A stretch of 64,000 nucleotides of DNA from Cephalopachus bancanus. Taxonomy: Eukaryota; Chordata; Mammalia; Primates; Tarsiidae. Below the pieces are notes generated by a model. That model searched no databases, had not been told where the DNA came from, and was given only the letters and a program-made list of their open reading frames with translations. The stretch is taken from the NCBI GenBank assembly GCA_027257055.1, contig JAPVLO010000182.1:8866001-8930000 (forward strand). The letters run 5' to 3'. Made by a program: the position numbers and the translations under genes. Position 1 is the first letter of the stretch. Every line of letters begins with the position of its first letter. Shown here in pieces: positions 33,954 to 62,939 of this stretch.

Positions 33954-36263
33954 GCGAATCTTTCTTTTGCAACTGAGAAGCTTCCCCCAAACACAGGCCA
34001 CCTTATCATCTCCTCTGAACATCCTGATATGGAAATTAGAAGGGGCAGAGGAGCCCAGTCTTCTGTCTAAGGCGGGCAGAGGAAGATGTCATGAGAACTA
34101 CAAGTTAGATTCCTTCAAGACGAGCTAGGCCTCAGTCCAGTTTCTCCCCCACCACCCCAGTGTGTTCCCACACAGACACGTACACAGCCTCTGCTCAGCC
34201 CCCCGGGCCAGCCTGTCAGGCAGGATCCTCTCCCTTGAGAGAAACTGTTCCGCAGTGATATCTGAACACATTCCAACAGTGTGTGTTTATCTCTAGGGTC
34301 AGCCTTTCCTGTTGCTGCTCAGGAGGCGTTGCGAGGGGGGGAGGGATTGGGATAATGGTCATGGGCAGCCACCGGGGGTGAGGAAAGAGGGCGATGGGGA
34401 CACGGATCTCCCCTTGGGAAGGTGATGTTGTGATGAGGTCTCCAGACTGCGTGTGGCCACGAGCCTCTTTCCTCGTATCAGGACAAGCTCTCAGGCTCTT
34501 CTGTTACCAGGGGAGATGAGAAGTTGGACACTGCCTCGCCCAGGGTGTGTCTCCCGGAGCTGGCTGGGACCTGGAGGGTGGGGACCTCCAGCGAGGTGCG
34601 TAGGATCCGGAGCCAGAAGAGCAGTGTTTCCATTGTTTCGGGTAGGTCCTGAGCGCTGTTGGGGCACAACTGATTCTACCTCTTCCTTTAAGCTCATCCA
34701 TAGGTGCCAGGACCTTCCAACTCTGGCAGTGGGACAAAGGGGGCCACCCTCCCTGATTGGGATACGCCATCAAGTCCCAAAAGTTTGACACCCTTGGACA
34801 CAGTTCCCAGGAGCTTCACCTTTCCCGCAGGAAAAGTGCCCACCAGTTGGGGACAAATGCCCAGGCTCCTTAAGGGCTCCACACCGGCTCTGAACAGCAG
34901 TGAGAAAGTGTGTTCACAGCCAGTCTCAAGACCTTTGATTTCTTTATTATTTATTTCCAAATGAGATAATCTCACGCTCCCTTCCAGGCAGAGTTTGGGG
35001 GGGGGGGAAGGCTGAGCCATTTGATCCCCCTTCAACAAAAATTATTGATGTCCCTCAACCTCCAGCCTCAGCTAAAGAATATTTACCCATGTTTACATAA
35101 CCAGGGCAACAGGCTTGATTCCCTATCACGTAAACCCTTTACCAAAAAGCAGAGGACAACTCTTTTTCCTACTTTTACCTCCTGTTTTGCCCCAGCTAGA
35201 GACACCTCTTCGGAAACATTACCCACTCCTGGGGTAACACTGGTCTTCTCAGAGGCAAAGGGACACACAGGTTGCAAAGTCCTGTGGGAACCACTCCACA
35301 ATAGCACTGCTGACTGGTTTGGGGCCTCTCTTTAGAGATAGTGGTTATCCATTTATCTTCCTGCCACCTCCTCTGCCTTAAACATGGGCAGAATGGGAAC
35401 TGGCTTTGCTAACAATATCTTCTTCCCCTGTGAGATGGGGCAGAGACCACTTCACAGATCATCATCGGAAGTTTTGTTTTGTACAGAGTATAAAGGGTTT
35501 GACACGTGGAAGTTTAAACCATAAGCAAGGGAAACCGAGGCCTGGCAAAAGGAAAGCATTTGCACAAGGTCATACTCTGCTGTCAACGGTACACATCTAG
35601 CCACCCAGTTCTAGGCTCTTTTCAAGAGATCTGCCTGCTACTTTTAGAGTCCAGCCCATGAGGTTTCAGAGATGGAGAACCCAGGGCTTACCCTGGACCC
35701 CAGAGACTGTTTCAGCCCCAGATCTACGAATGTTTACTGAGTTTCTTACAGTCAGCCATGGTGCTGGAAGCTGGAGACAGAGTGAAGCCAGGCCCTTCAG
35801 CCAGGGGATCCCTTTTTGGGAGTTTTTCCCACATAAGGGCTCCCCTGTTGACTGTACCCAGCTGCCGGGTCCTCCTTTTGTGCCCAACTCCAGAGTATTC
35901 AACTGCAGAACTTCAGCAGGGCTGGAGACCTCAGCTCTGTCCTTGGGGGTGGCTCCCAGCCTGAACACCAATGGGTCCCACGGAAAGGGGTCTCTTGGAG
36001 AATTGCGGCTCCCAAAACCGCAGGAGGCAGTTCTCGGGGTCAGCAGAGCCAGACTCCCGGCTCGGCGGGTGCTCACGAGACACAGGCTTGGGACCAGGTT
36101 CAATCCCATCTGTCGCCTCCTTTTCCTTTTCTCGACCCATCACTACCCTTGCCCCAACTTTGTCCAAAGAGGACACTGGGGGCTAAGCCGAAAAGTGCGG
36201 GCAAGGTCCGTTGTGACTGAGGGTTAAGCCAAGGCCATTCAACTGGACTCTGCAGTCTCCACT
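33954..36263. other. Gene-free DNA upstream of the INKA2 island
   Basis: No Alu and no convincing exon. A MIR-like antisense piece lies at about 35510-35600 ('gaaaccgaggcctggcaaaa', 'tttgcacaaggtcatactct'). A 10-G run lies at about 34998-35007. Confidence 0.35.
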
Positions 36264-36478
36264 TCTAAAGATCCCCTTCATCCTTTCCTGCCCTCCTCCC
36301 CCTCCTCCCTTCAGGCCCCCTCCTCCCTCCCCCTCCCCTCCCCCTGCCCTCCCCCTCCTGCTCCTCCTTCCCCTGCTGCTCTCCCCCGGCCCTCCCCCTT
36401 CTCCCCTCCACCCCTGCCCTTCCCTGCCCTCCCCCTCCTGCCCTCCCTACCGCCCCCCCACCCTTCTCTCACCTTTCA
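36264..36478 (+). repeat. Polypyrimidine tract (CCCTCC-type)
   Basis: About 210 bp almost entirely of C and T on the + strand, built from variants of CCCTCC, CCTGCC and CCTCCT, with a few isolated purines. It lies just upstream of the INKA2 CpG island. Such mirror-rich homopurine/homopyrimidine DNA can form triplex (H-DNA) structures. Confidence 0.8.
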
Positions 36479-37888
36479 GGAGTCAGCAGGAGTGACGCGC
36501 TCGGCTGACACGACGGGAACGATCGTGTCACCCGCCTTCTCCCCCGGGCCTTCTCTCGCCCCCTCTCGGTCGACCCACGCAGAGACCCCACGTCCCGCCC
36601 GGGGCAAACGTTTTCTCGCTAATGACCTCGAAACAACGCGTGACGCTAATTGCCCCAGTGACTCCCGGGCTCTGCGACCCCGCCCCCGCGGCCCCGCGGG
36701 CCGGCGCGGCGTCCCCGCCCTGGAAGCCAGCACCCCTGGCGCACGCGGAGTCCGTGGGGCCGGGCGGGGCCGGGCGGGGCCGGGCGGGAGCTCTCGCGCT
36801 CGGGGCCCGCCGTGCCTGTGGGATAAAACCGGAGATCTTCGAGTCCCCTCCCTGCCCCAGCCTCCCGGGGCGCTTCGCCGGGGGGCCTGGGCGCCAGGGA
36901 GCCTCGCGGACCCGGGAGGGAAAGGCTCGGCGCCCCCGCGCCCTGCGCCCCCGGCGGAAAGCGGCCCCCCCGCCCCGGTGGAGGTTTTTGAAATGCTGTG
37001 TGCGCTCGCTCGCGCGCGCGTTTGCCTGTTTGTCTCGCTCCCGCTTCCCCATTCCTGAGGGCCGAGACCTTGACCGTGGGATTTGGCGCCCCCCAGACCC
37101 ACACCCTTGTCGGGGAGGGCGCGCGGGAGACCCTCTGCTACTTTGTGCTAAATTAGGGAAAGGCTCGAGCGGTGGCGGCTCTGCTGCCCGCGAGGGGTGG
37201 GCCGCGAGGACCTCACTCTGGGAGGTGACATGGAGCCACGCGCTCCGGAGTCCTCGTCGGAAAGAAAGGGGCTTCTGGGGACTTCGGGGTGTGGGCGTGG
37301 AGGGGGTGGGGACGTTCCTTTCCTGATCGGAGTTTGGGGAACGGGACTGCCGCTGGAGCCCTCTGCTTCGTGCTGAGACCGCTACCCAGCCCTGCCGCAA
37401 ACGGTGCCCGCCCGTTAGGACCTAACAGAGGGTCACGTGCTTTGCTGGGGGCGATGGCGCGACCTGGAGCCACGATGCCCCCGCGCGAGTCACGACGCCC
37501 CCTGCCGCGCGGGCCGGGCCGGGTGTCTCCCCCGCCACCACCCGGTCCCCCCAGCCGCGGAGGTCGCGGTCCCGGGCGGACGCCCGGCAGCCCGCCCCGC
37601 CCCGCCCGCCGGCCGCCCTCTCATTGGCTGAAGACTTCCCCCCTGAGTTCTCATTGGCCGTCCCACCCTTCCCTCCGCCCCCTGCCGGCCGCGCGCGGCG
37701 AGCCGCAGGGAAGCCGCTCCGAGTCCCGTCCGGGGCGCAGAGGCCGGGCTCCGCGGGGCTGCGAGGGGCGGAGCGCCGGGGCGCGGACCCGCGAGCGCGC
37801 AGGGGCGGCGGGGCCGGAGTGCCCACCCAGGGCCTCCCTAGCGGAGCCGAGCCCGACAGATGGGCGCATGAGGAAGGAGAGCGGGGCG

Positions 37889-53700
<15,812 letters not shown>

Positions 53701-54570
53701 AATCCTAGCCCCATCCAGGGCCAGGCCTTGAGTTCCCTCCTCACCTAGAGGGGCCGGGCGGGGTGGGGGTGGGGGGTGGCAGCTCAGTTCAGCCTCGCCC
53801 GGCTTTTCTAAAGCTGCTCTGGGCACGTGGCCGAGGGAGGGCCGTCCCTCCCACTCCCGGCAGGAGCGCCTGCTGGCTGGGAAAAGACAATGTGAGTCCC
53901 TGTCTGGGCCGCGCCAGCAGGAGGACACGCCTCTGCCCTGCCCTCAGCCCGACGGGCTGTGACAGCTGCAGTGAGAGGCAGGATGCCTCCCTGCCCCCGG
54001 CACTGCAGCAAATCGGAGAGGCCAAGTAACAAGAGAGGCTCTCCGGCGTGCTTCCTGGACCCCCACCCCGGGCAGTCGTGGAGGGAGGGGCTTAGCTTTT
54101 GAGTCCAGGGTGTTCAGGGCCACCCTTGATTCCCACGCAGTCAAATGGTAGATGTTTAGCTTTGCGTGGGGGGGGGCTTTATACGGGAGGGGCGGGCACC
54201 CATGCTCCCTGGTTTGTGCTTGTTTGAGGCGCTCTATCTGGCTATCTAGTTATCTGCCAGGTCGTGCAGATCTCTTGCCTGCACATCTCTTGCCAACTTA
54301 GAATGACCCTGGGAAGTGCGGTTCACCAGGGCATCAGTGGAGGTCCACCGGGGTCACAGAGCCGCCCGGATTAGACGGCTGGCAAGGGAAACCGAGCTTT
54401 GCACCAAGGGCTACCTGGCTCTGAAACCCCTGTCCTTCCCTCTCTGCCAGTCCCTGGAGTCTGCGAGCACTTCTGAAGGGGCCAGTCCGTGCCAGTCCTG
54501 TGTGTCTCTCCAGAGAAGTCTGACATTTCAGCTTTGAGTAAAGGGACATTGACTGGCTGCCTAGGTGGCG

Positions 54571-54572
54571 GT

Positions 54573-54606
<34 letters not shown>

Positions 54607-54607
54607 G
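54571..54607 (+). repeat. (GT)n microsatellite
   Basis: Simple GT dinucleotide run following 'ctaggtggcggtg'. Confidence 0.9.
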
Positions 54608-55009
54608 TGTGCGTGAAGATTCCACCTGCTGATTCAGGAGGGGAGGGGTCCTGGGCAGCCGGTGGTGGAGAAGCCAGCCAGCAAGTGACCCAAAATGACC
54701 CCGGGCTGCAAGTCTGGACGATTCCATAGGAAGCCGAGCCATTTCTTGGTCCTCCACCTGCAACTCACCTGTGCTGTGGACTAGTCACAGTGGTTCCAAT
54801 CAATTGAACAAAACTCCAATGCCAGGCGTCGTGACAGAAACCGAGAACAGAGCAATGAAAAGGAGCCAGCTCCTGGTCTCAGGCGGACGTGGTGGAAAAT
54901 AAGGATGCAGCCTTCTAACCACCAGTTAGCCGGGGAGAGACTCAGACTGAAAACGTATTTTAACTCGGGCAGAACAAAACCATTGGAAGTAACACTCACT
55001 GCTGAAATG

Positions 55010-55140
55010 CTTCACAGGTGCCAGGCACCTTCACCCTGAGGGTGGTTGCTGTTACTCTTATTTTACCTGGACAGGCTCAGAGAAGCTAAGCAACTAGTCC
55101 CAGGTCACACAGCGGCAGAGCTGGGATGGAGCCAGTTCCG
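55010..55140 (-). repeat. MIR SINE
   Basis: 'ggctcagagaagctaagcaa', 'cccaggtcacacagcggcag' and 'agctgggatggagcc' are the MIR reverse complement. Confidence 0.75.
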
Positions 55141-56119
55141 ACTGACTCCCAGCCTTGTGCTTTCTGTGCACTCCCGCAGATTGCCCACCCCTGCTCCAAA
55201 GCCAGGTTGAAAGGAACCACCAAACCTATCTTCCCATCTCAACCACGTCTCTGCAAGAGCTGTTCCTTAGAGGAAAATTATGCCTGGGTCTCGCCAGGGC
55301 CGATGTGACACCTCAGCCACTGTGTCACGCTTTGCTCATGAAAGGTTATGGTGACTCAGGGACCCCTGCCCCTCCCCCCAGCTCTTACTTTTCCTCCCCT
55401 CTGGGCTCCTGTTGACAATGATAGATTGGGTTTATTTTACTGCAGTGGAGGGAAGGGGTGTGGCCAGGGAGGCCCAGGACCTGGGCAGGAGGGTGCAGGG
55501 ACGGGTGGAAGGAAGCAGAGAGAGAGGCTGCCAGCTTCATTCTGCCTCTGGGGCGCGTTTTGTGGTTAATTAGGACATGCAAATGAGCTGGAAGCGCATT
55601 GAACACCCTCCCTGGCATGCAGCCCTGCCTGCCCCTGGCCCACTTCCTGGCAGGTTCCAGGACAGCCTGGTTGGTTCAGGTGTCTGCCGAGGGCGCCACC
55701 TGCTTTGTGGCCAGAGTGTGTGTGGGCGTCCCCAGCCAGAAGCAGGACCTGGAAGCGTCCCTGCTGGGCTTGGCCGTGGGACCTCCTTCCTTCCTCCTTC
55801 CAACCTTTCAGGCCAGGCCCTCTTTCCCTTCTCCCTCAGGCATGCCCCCTGCACCCCAGCCCTCGAGGCGAGCTCTGATCCCACCCCTGGAGGGCTAGGG
55901 ACCGCCCCTGCAGCCCCACCAGCTCCCCAGGGCCTCGAGGGGAGATGCGCTTCCATCTCTCCCAAGTCACCGACGACTCCCGCGTGGCCTAGGCAAAGGC
56001 AAGAGCACACAGCCTGCCTCCTTGTGCAGCAGGGGCCTGTCTCCCGCTTCTGAGCAGCCATCCATCGGCCTCGGTTGACTTTCCTACCCAACCCAGCGCC
56101 GTCCAGGCCCTCCTGCCAG

Positions 56120-56240
56120 CCCCAGGGTGCAAGCACTAGATTTGGAGTCGGGATTTGAGCCCCACTTCTGACACTGTGTGTGCTTGAGCATGTTGCTTGA
56201 CCTCTCTGAGCCTCGTCTGTGAAAGGGTTTAAAGGGCATC
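56120..56240 (+). repeat. MIR SINE
   Basis: 'gagtcgggatttgagcccca' and 'cttgacctctctgagcctcg' are the MIR sense core. Confidence 0.7.
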
Positions 56241-57173
56241 GTGCACCCCGGGGGTCAGGCGCACCACCTGGGACACGGCAGCCCGGCAGATCTGGGATCA
56301 CCTGCCCCCTTCGTGCAGGCGCTAACTGTGTGACTCAAGACAGAAGTGCTAACAAAGGAGTGCTTTCTCTGAGCTTTGGTCTCTTCTTCTGTGAAAACAT
56401 CTCTACTGACCTTTGGTGTCTCACAGGATTGTAGCAAGGACTGGAGAAGACAGTGGGACGGATGTGTTTTGTATATTGTACCCAGAGGGGCTGTTACTTC
56501 CTAATTGGCAAGTGTGCCCCATTCCCAGGGAATCATGGGAGGGGAGGGTGGAGAAGGGGGCTTGAGGACCCACCCAAGGGAACCCTACCACCCCCGATGC
56601 CCAGCGCTCCCTACAGTCAACTTCCAGGCCCCCAGATGCCCGGCAAGGGGTGACGAGTTGGAGGAGCCACGTCCCGCTGGTTTTGAGAACTGGGCCTCTG
56701 GTCGGCGTCTCTGCTCCTCAAGGCTTCAGTCATGGGAGTCCCTGCTGGTCGTGTGTATCCCTCCCGACTTCTGGCCACCCTAGTGCTGTGCCTGTTCTAA
56801 AGTCCGTTCCTCCCGATGGGGTGGCCATCTCATGACAGGTCTCCGGGCTCAGGCTGCTGCTGCCCGAGGAAGGGTGACAGACTAGAAAGGTGCAGGGGCG
56901 AGACGCTCCGCCTGCAGCCACCTCCTCTGCTGTTCTCAGGAGGGCCCTTGCCTGCCTAGCCCACCCCCCAACCTTAGTGTGTTGAAACCTCTCTTGTCTG
57001 CATATGGCTGAGGACTCACATCCTGGCCCGCGATCCCTCAGTCAGTCCTGACATGCCACTCTGCGCCCCATCCCAACCCCAGATGGGCACTCTCCAGTTC
57101 TGGAGCACACGTGTCCCACACAGCCGTCAAAACAGAGAAAGCCTCACCAATGTCCTTGAAACAAAGTTGGCAT

Positions 57174-57470
57174 TCTTTTTTTTTTTTGATTTGGAGTCTC
57201 ACTCTCACCCAGACTGGAGGGCAGTGGCACGCCTCTTGGCTACGGCAGCCTCAACCTGCTGGGCTCTGGCGAGCCTTCTGACTCAGCCCTCCAAGTAGCT
57301 GGAGCTACAGCTGAGTGCTGCCATGCCCGGTTAACTTTTTTTAATTTATTGTAGAGATGAGGTCTCACCAATTTGCCCGGGCTGGTCTCGAACCCACGGG
57401 CTCAGGCAATCTACTTGCCTCAGCCTCCCAAAGTGCTGGGATTACAGGCTGAGCCACCGAGCCCGACCCG
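57174..57470 (-). mobile_element. Alu SINE
   Basis: Antisense dimer, 'tttttttttttgatttggag' to 'gccaccgagcccgaccc'. The linker complement contains 'taatttattgtagagatgag', the lineage type. Confidence 0.93.
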
Positions 57471-57862
<392 letters not shown>

Positions 57863-58283
57863 TAGGGCAATACCAGTCTGACAAGGGAGCTGTTAGTCAC
57901 CTCATGCTCCTCCTTGTCCCCGCAGGCCCCAGGGAGAGGTATGAACAGGCTCACCCACATGACTCTATGCCAGGCTTCAGGCTCCAGCTGCCCAGTCCCG
58001 GCTTCCCCTCAGCTTACTCAGCCTCTAAGAGCCCCTCTGGGTACGTCCCTCAAGTTGGCTGCCCCTGTCCGGGGACAAACGGGAATCACTGCCCAAACCT
58101 AGCTTCCCATGCCCTGCACCTCTGCCCTCTCTGCGTCCCCACTAGCCTGCTAGCCCCGGCTCCCATCACCCAGCCAGGGAGGGTGGCTTGGGCTCCCATC
58201 CGAGGCTGCCCGGCAGCCGTGGGTGTGCAGGGGACACTGTCCTCATCCAAGAGAGGAATCTGGCGATGTGGGAATTTTCTCCT

Positions 58284-58398
58284 TTATTTTTTGTAGGGAC
58301 CAGGTCTCACTGTGTTGCCCAGGCTGGTCTCAAGCAATCCTCCCGCCTCGGCCTCCCACAGTGTTGGGGCTACAGGCATGAGCCACCGCGCCCGACCC
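58284..58398 (-). mobile_element. Alu left-arm monomer
   Basis: 'ttttttgtagggaccaggtc' to 'gagccaccgcgcccgaccc'. One arm only. Confidence 0.85.
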
Positions 58399-61139
58399 AG
58401 GGTGTAATTTTTTGCTCTCCCACTCGGCACAGGTTACTCAGCCTCCTCCCTCGGAGTGGGGCTGTGGCCTGCAGCTGCCCGGGTCCAAGGGCACAGAGGC
58501 GGGGGCAGGATCCGTCGTGAGTTCCTGGGATGTCACCCCACGCTCTCCGGCCTCCCTGGTTCCTGGTGCTCTCTGCCAGCCGGAGCCCCACGATCGGCTC
58601 ACTTCCCTCCATGGTGGCGTCTCACTCCAGGGCTCCAAGCTTGGGTGCCTCTCCTGCCCCAGGTCTTTGCTTATGCTGTCCCCCTGCTGCCCAGTCTGGC
58701 TCGCTTCCTTATCCTTATCCGTCAGTGTGGTTGAAGGGCGCCTCCCCTGTGAAGCCCTCCCCAGGGGCTGCATCGGTGCCTCTCCCCAAGCCCTAGGATG
58801 GACACTGTAGGCCACCTCTGTGCACCCCTACCTTCTCTTCTCACTGCTGCCCCTCCAAGGGGGCAAATACTCGTATCCGCGTCTCCAGTCCTGAGCCCAG
58901 GACTCCTGAAGTGACCCCCGCCTACACACACAGTGAGCCCCGGCCGCACCCACCTCCTGCTTCTCCAGCTGCAGGGAAGACCAGCAGTCAAGGCCGCCTC
59001 TGGGGCCTCCCTCCCGAGGCCGGGTCCACCCTACCCCTCAGCCCCTTTCCCAAGGGAGAAGGGACCTCCGGCCGCCACTCTCCAGAGAGCAGTAAACTCC
59101 CACTCCGCCCTTCCCCGCCGTCCCCTCGGTCCCTGGCCTGTTTCCACCCTAGCTCCGCAGGCCAGCGCTATTTTCGCGCAGGCTGTCTGGGGAACCCTCG
59201 TCCTCACCTTCACACCCCCTCTCCCCTCTGTCACGCGGTCCCTGGGCTGCCCAGAGCTCAGGCCCTTCAGATGCTCAGGGCGATTCTTTCCCGCGCCTGC
59301 CTGCCAGACGCCTTCCCGCGGGACCGCCTTCACCCTGGCCTCTTCTCCTCCCTTCCCTCCTCCCTCGCCCACCCCGCCCATCTCCGTGGCCTTTTTGGCA
59401 GCAACATCTGGCTCCGGACTCACCCTCCCTTAGGACTTTTCTCACTGGCTGTGCTGGTGGCCCTGCTGGGGACACGGAGTCCACCGGGTTCTCCTCCCCT
59501 CATTGTGACCACGGAGGGAGGAGCAGGGCCGGGCAGCAGGGAAGGAAGTCGCGAGTGGGGTGTTCGGCGCCCCCTCCGGCTCCGTGGCTGGCTGGGCTCC
59601 AGGCATTGTCTCCCCAGCCGGGTCGGGGAGCTAGGAGGGTGTGGGGGCAAGCAGGCGTTAAGAAAAAAAAAAAAAAGCACAGAGGTCCTCCCAGGGGGGG
59701 AACTGCGGCAGAGGTGCCAAAGCTTGTTCATCAGCATCCCAGACCCCAGGCCACCTCCACGTCTCACCCAGTGTCCTCACCACCCCGCGGGCCGAGGGGG
59801 CTGGCGCATTATCCCCGCGGGCATCGGGCCAGACTGACTTCGGCAGGTGTTCGGACCCCTGCTCTGAGGGTCCAAGCATCGTTCAGTGAGGTCAATTCCT
59901 CGCCCAGAAAATAAGGGATTAGGCTGTGCCTCACTGAGTTCAAGGGCCCAAAGAATTCCCGAGCTTCTGGCCTGGGCTCCAGGCACCTGCTGGGAGCGTG
60001 AGGATCAAATATCTTCTCGCAAGGCCCAGGGCCAGGCTCCACCGTCCCAAGTCCTGGTGCTAAGCCACCAGGGCTTAGTGTCCCCTGGTGGCTCCTTCAA
60101 ACTCCCCACCCCATGCAACTGGACAGACATTAGCGGCGCTGAGGGCAGGGACGAAGGAGAGTGGCTACAGAAGTGTGGCCTGTGCCCCTCCTTCCCTCAC
60201 GAGAGAAGGTCTCGTGGTGGGAAAGCCGGCACCCAGCAGCGGCCAGGGAGGCCTGGAGGAAAAGCACCCTCGCAGGAAGCCTTCTCCATGCAACACGGCA
60301 GCTCCTGGGGAGGCCGGAGGGCCATGGCCTCCTGCCATGAAGAGGAGAGAACTCGTATTCTGCATGCCCAGTGGGTGCCAGGAGCTCTGCTCAAAAGTCT
60401 GAGAGGGAGCTGAATCCCGTCAGGCGAAGCAGAGGAAGACAGGGCCAGAAAAGGTTTCTCTCGCCAACCTTCTCTAAGGTCTTTGCGTGCCAGAGGGTCA
60501 ACGCTGGTTCCCGTCTACACAGGACACTTGTCTGGGAGCCATGGAGATCGTCCTCCTAGAGGCAGGGGGAAGGGAGGTGGGAGACGGGGAGCCCAAGGGA
60601 GCAGCCCTCACAGCCACCATGTGCGTCCTCATCGCTTCTGGGATTTCTGCCCTCTGCCCTCCCCATCTCACCAGTTGACCGCTGGGCCCTGGCTGCTTAC
60701 CTAACTCAGCCCACGGGATGCCTCTTTCAGGCTCACGGCCATGATACGACTCCAGCGTACTCCAGCCGATTCCTTCCACGTGATTTCTCACGGCCTAGGA
60801 GGGTGAGTCTGATCACGTTTTGCCCTTTGCAGAAATCCTTTCCCTGGACCCAGCGTCAACGCGGAAGGAAACCTCACCAGCCCAGCCCATCGCCACTGAA
60901 GCCACACAACTCCGCGTTCGTTTGTTTTCTGCACTGACTTCTCCCTGAAATCTGCTTATAACAGACTCCCCCATTCCCACCTGTTGAAAATCCTACTTTT
61001 CCTAAAGGTCCAGCTCAGACTCCCCTCTCCGAGGCATTTCAAATCTCCCAGAACTGTCTTAGACTTCCCTTAGAACTTTTTTCTCTTGAAAAGCAGAAAA
61101 CCCTTAAATTCCATTGAATTTGAGAAGGAAACTTTTAAT
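58399..61139. other. Gene-free GC-rich DNA with L2 pieces
   Basis: L2-like phrases at about 58545-58800 ('ccaggtctttgcttatgctg') and 60880-61135 ('aaaggtccagctcagactcc'). An open frame of 308 codons at 58911-59837 has no recognisable domain and sits in GC-rich DNA with open frames on both strands. I do not call it a gene. A 14-A run lies at about 59663. Confidence 0.4.
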
Positions 61140-61270
61140 CTTTATTTATTTTGTAGAGAGGAGGTCTCGCTATGTTGCCCAGGCTGTTCTCAAACTCCTG
61201 GGCTGAAGCGATCCTCCCTCCTCGGCCTCCCAAAGTGCCGGGGCTACAAGCGTGAGCCGCTGCGCCCAGC
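61140..61270 (-). mobile_element. Alu left-arm monomer
   Basis: 'ttatttattttgtagagagg' to 'gagccgctgcgcccagcc'. Confidence 0.85.
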
Positions 61271-61436
61271 CCCTTAAAACTCTCTTAGGGGACTTCCCTT
61301 TTGCACCCACCTGTGCTCCTATCAGAGTCAGTTCCTTTTAGATTAGGTTCCGCCTGTTTAGCTTAATCGGTTTTCCTTCTTGATGGGCCATTCCTGTTAC
61401 ACACACATGCGTTGTTTCACCCATCTCTTTTTATTT

Positions 61437-61716
61437 ATTATTGTTTTTGAGACAAGGTCTCACTCTGTTACCCAGGCTGGAATGCAAGTAGCATGATCAT
61501 AGCTCACTGAAGCTTCAAAATCTTGGGGTCGAGGGATCCTCCTGCCTCAGCCTGAGTAGCTCACACCACCATGCTTGGCTAATTTTTTATTTTTATTTTT
61601 GTAGGGACAAGGTCTTGCTAGGTTGCCCAGTCTTGTCTCAAACTCCTGCAAGTGGCCCTCCTGCCTTGGCCTCCCAAGGCGCTGGGATTACAGGCATGAG
61701 TCACCGCACCCAGCTT
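61437..61716 (-). mobile_element. Alu SINE
   Basis: Antisense dimer, 'ttattgtttttgagacaagg' to 'gagtcaccgcacccagct'. AluJ-like and diverged. Confidence 0.9.
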
Positions 61717-61789
61717 GCTTCACCCGTGTCAATGGGTAGTCCAGGCTTGATGTCTTTCTTCCCATTTTTTCCTAGATCTAGCCAACCCT

Positions 61790-62830
61790 GTCCCCGATCA
61801 CCCCACTGACACGCCATTAAGCTCACCAGTGCCCTCCATGTCTTTCTCTGGGAATTCCTCTCCCAACCTCAATGGAGTGCCTCAGGGACCGCTGCTCTGT
61901 CTACGCTCACCCCTAGCGATCCTATGGAGCTTTGTATTTTTAAATATTAAATGTTTTTATATGTAAAAAAAAATCTTTCCAGATCTCTTCCCCTGAATGA
62001 CTCACATCCAACTGCCGACTGCAAACCCCTGGAATCTCACGTGCTTTTTTCACTTGGTGTGTTTGATGCTGAACTCTCATCCCTTCCCCATTCTCCTTCC
62101 AACTTGCTTCTGTCATCTTCACCATCTTGATCAGTGGCCCAAAACTCCCGGCGGGATCCTTGACTCTTCCCTGTCATGTGCTACGTGTGTCAGTGAATCC
62201 CGCTGGCTCTACTTCAAAATATATCTGAACTTTGCCACCTCTGCTACCCAGTAGTTCCACAACGCCATTTCTCATTGGATTCCGTCTCCCAACTGGCCTC
62301 TGGTTCCGTGTTTGCCCCAGGAGGGCATTCTCAACTGTCCTCACAGCATACTACAGCAAGTTTGAGCGTGTTTTACCCTTTGCCCACGTCCTTTCCAAGG
62401 ACCCACAGCGTTGACGCAGAAGGCCGTCCCGCCTGCCCACCCACGGCCTCTGTCACCTCCTAGAGTCCTCCCCCAGCCCCCGCTGCTCCAGCCAAGCTGA
62501 CCTCCCTGCCAGTCTCCCAAGTGGCCAGGCATCCATCCACTGCCTGGCGTTTCCGTGGCATGAAGGCCCCTCTTTCCCAGGCACCGCATGGGCTGCCCGC
62601 CTCAACTACTCAGATGCGTGAGACACGCCCACCACGGGCCCTGGCCCGGCCCTCCTGTCCTGCCCTTGGTATCTGGCATCTTCACAGCCCTCACTGCTAC
62701 CCACACAATGTCTTTTGCCATTTTCTAAAGACACAGACCGCGTGAGGGAGGGGACTTCGGTCTGTCCCGTTCACTGTTGTATCTCCAACATGCAGATCAG
62801 CACAGTATTTGCTGACAGGCCTAGAAGGAT
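61790..62830 (+). repeat. L2 LINE fragment with reverse-transcriptase remnant
   Basis: 'gagtgcctcagggaccgctg' is the decayed L2 reverse-transcriptase PQG..LGPLL segment. Further 3', 'cgctggctctacttcaaaat' and 'ccgttcactgttgtatctcc' match the L2 3' portion. Full of stops and gaps; ancient. Confidence 0.6.
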
Positions 62831-62939
62831 CATGCTCTGTTCTGATCACGTGCCCCACAACACTTAGCACAAGAACATGAACACGGTTAAGCTTAAAAAA
62901 AAAAGGCATCGAATACAGCTTAAAACAAGAGTCATACTA

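Larger units (their letters stand above)
53701..57173. other. INKA2 distal 3' UTR or intergenic DNA
   Basis: Alu-free, moderately GC-rich. Contains a (GT)n run (54571-54607), a MIR antisense copy (55010-55140) and a MIR sense copy (56120-56240). No coding exon recognised. Part is probably INKA2 3' UTR. Confidence 0.4.

Noticed and set aside
36476..37400. Several 150-290-codon minus-strand and plus-strand frames in the INKA2 island
   Set aside because: Arg/Pro/Gly/Ala-rich noise in a CpG island; mutually overlapping.
58911..59837. 308-codon open frame, Pro/Ser-rich
   Set aside because: No recognisable domain or splice context, and overlapping long frames on the same and opposite strand. Best explained by GC-rich base composition.
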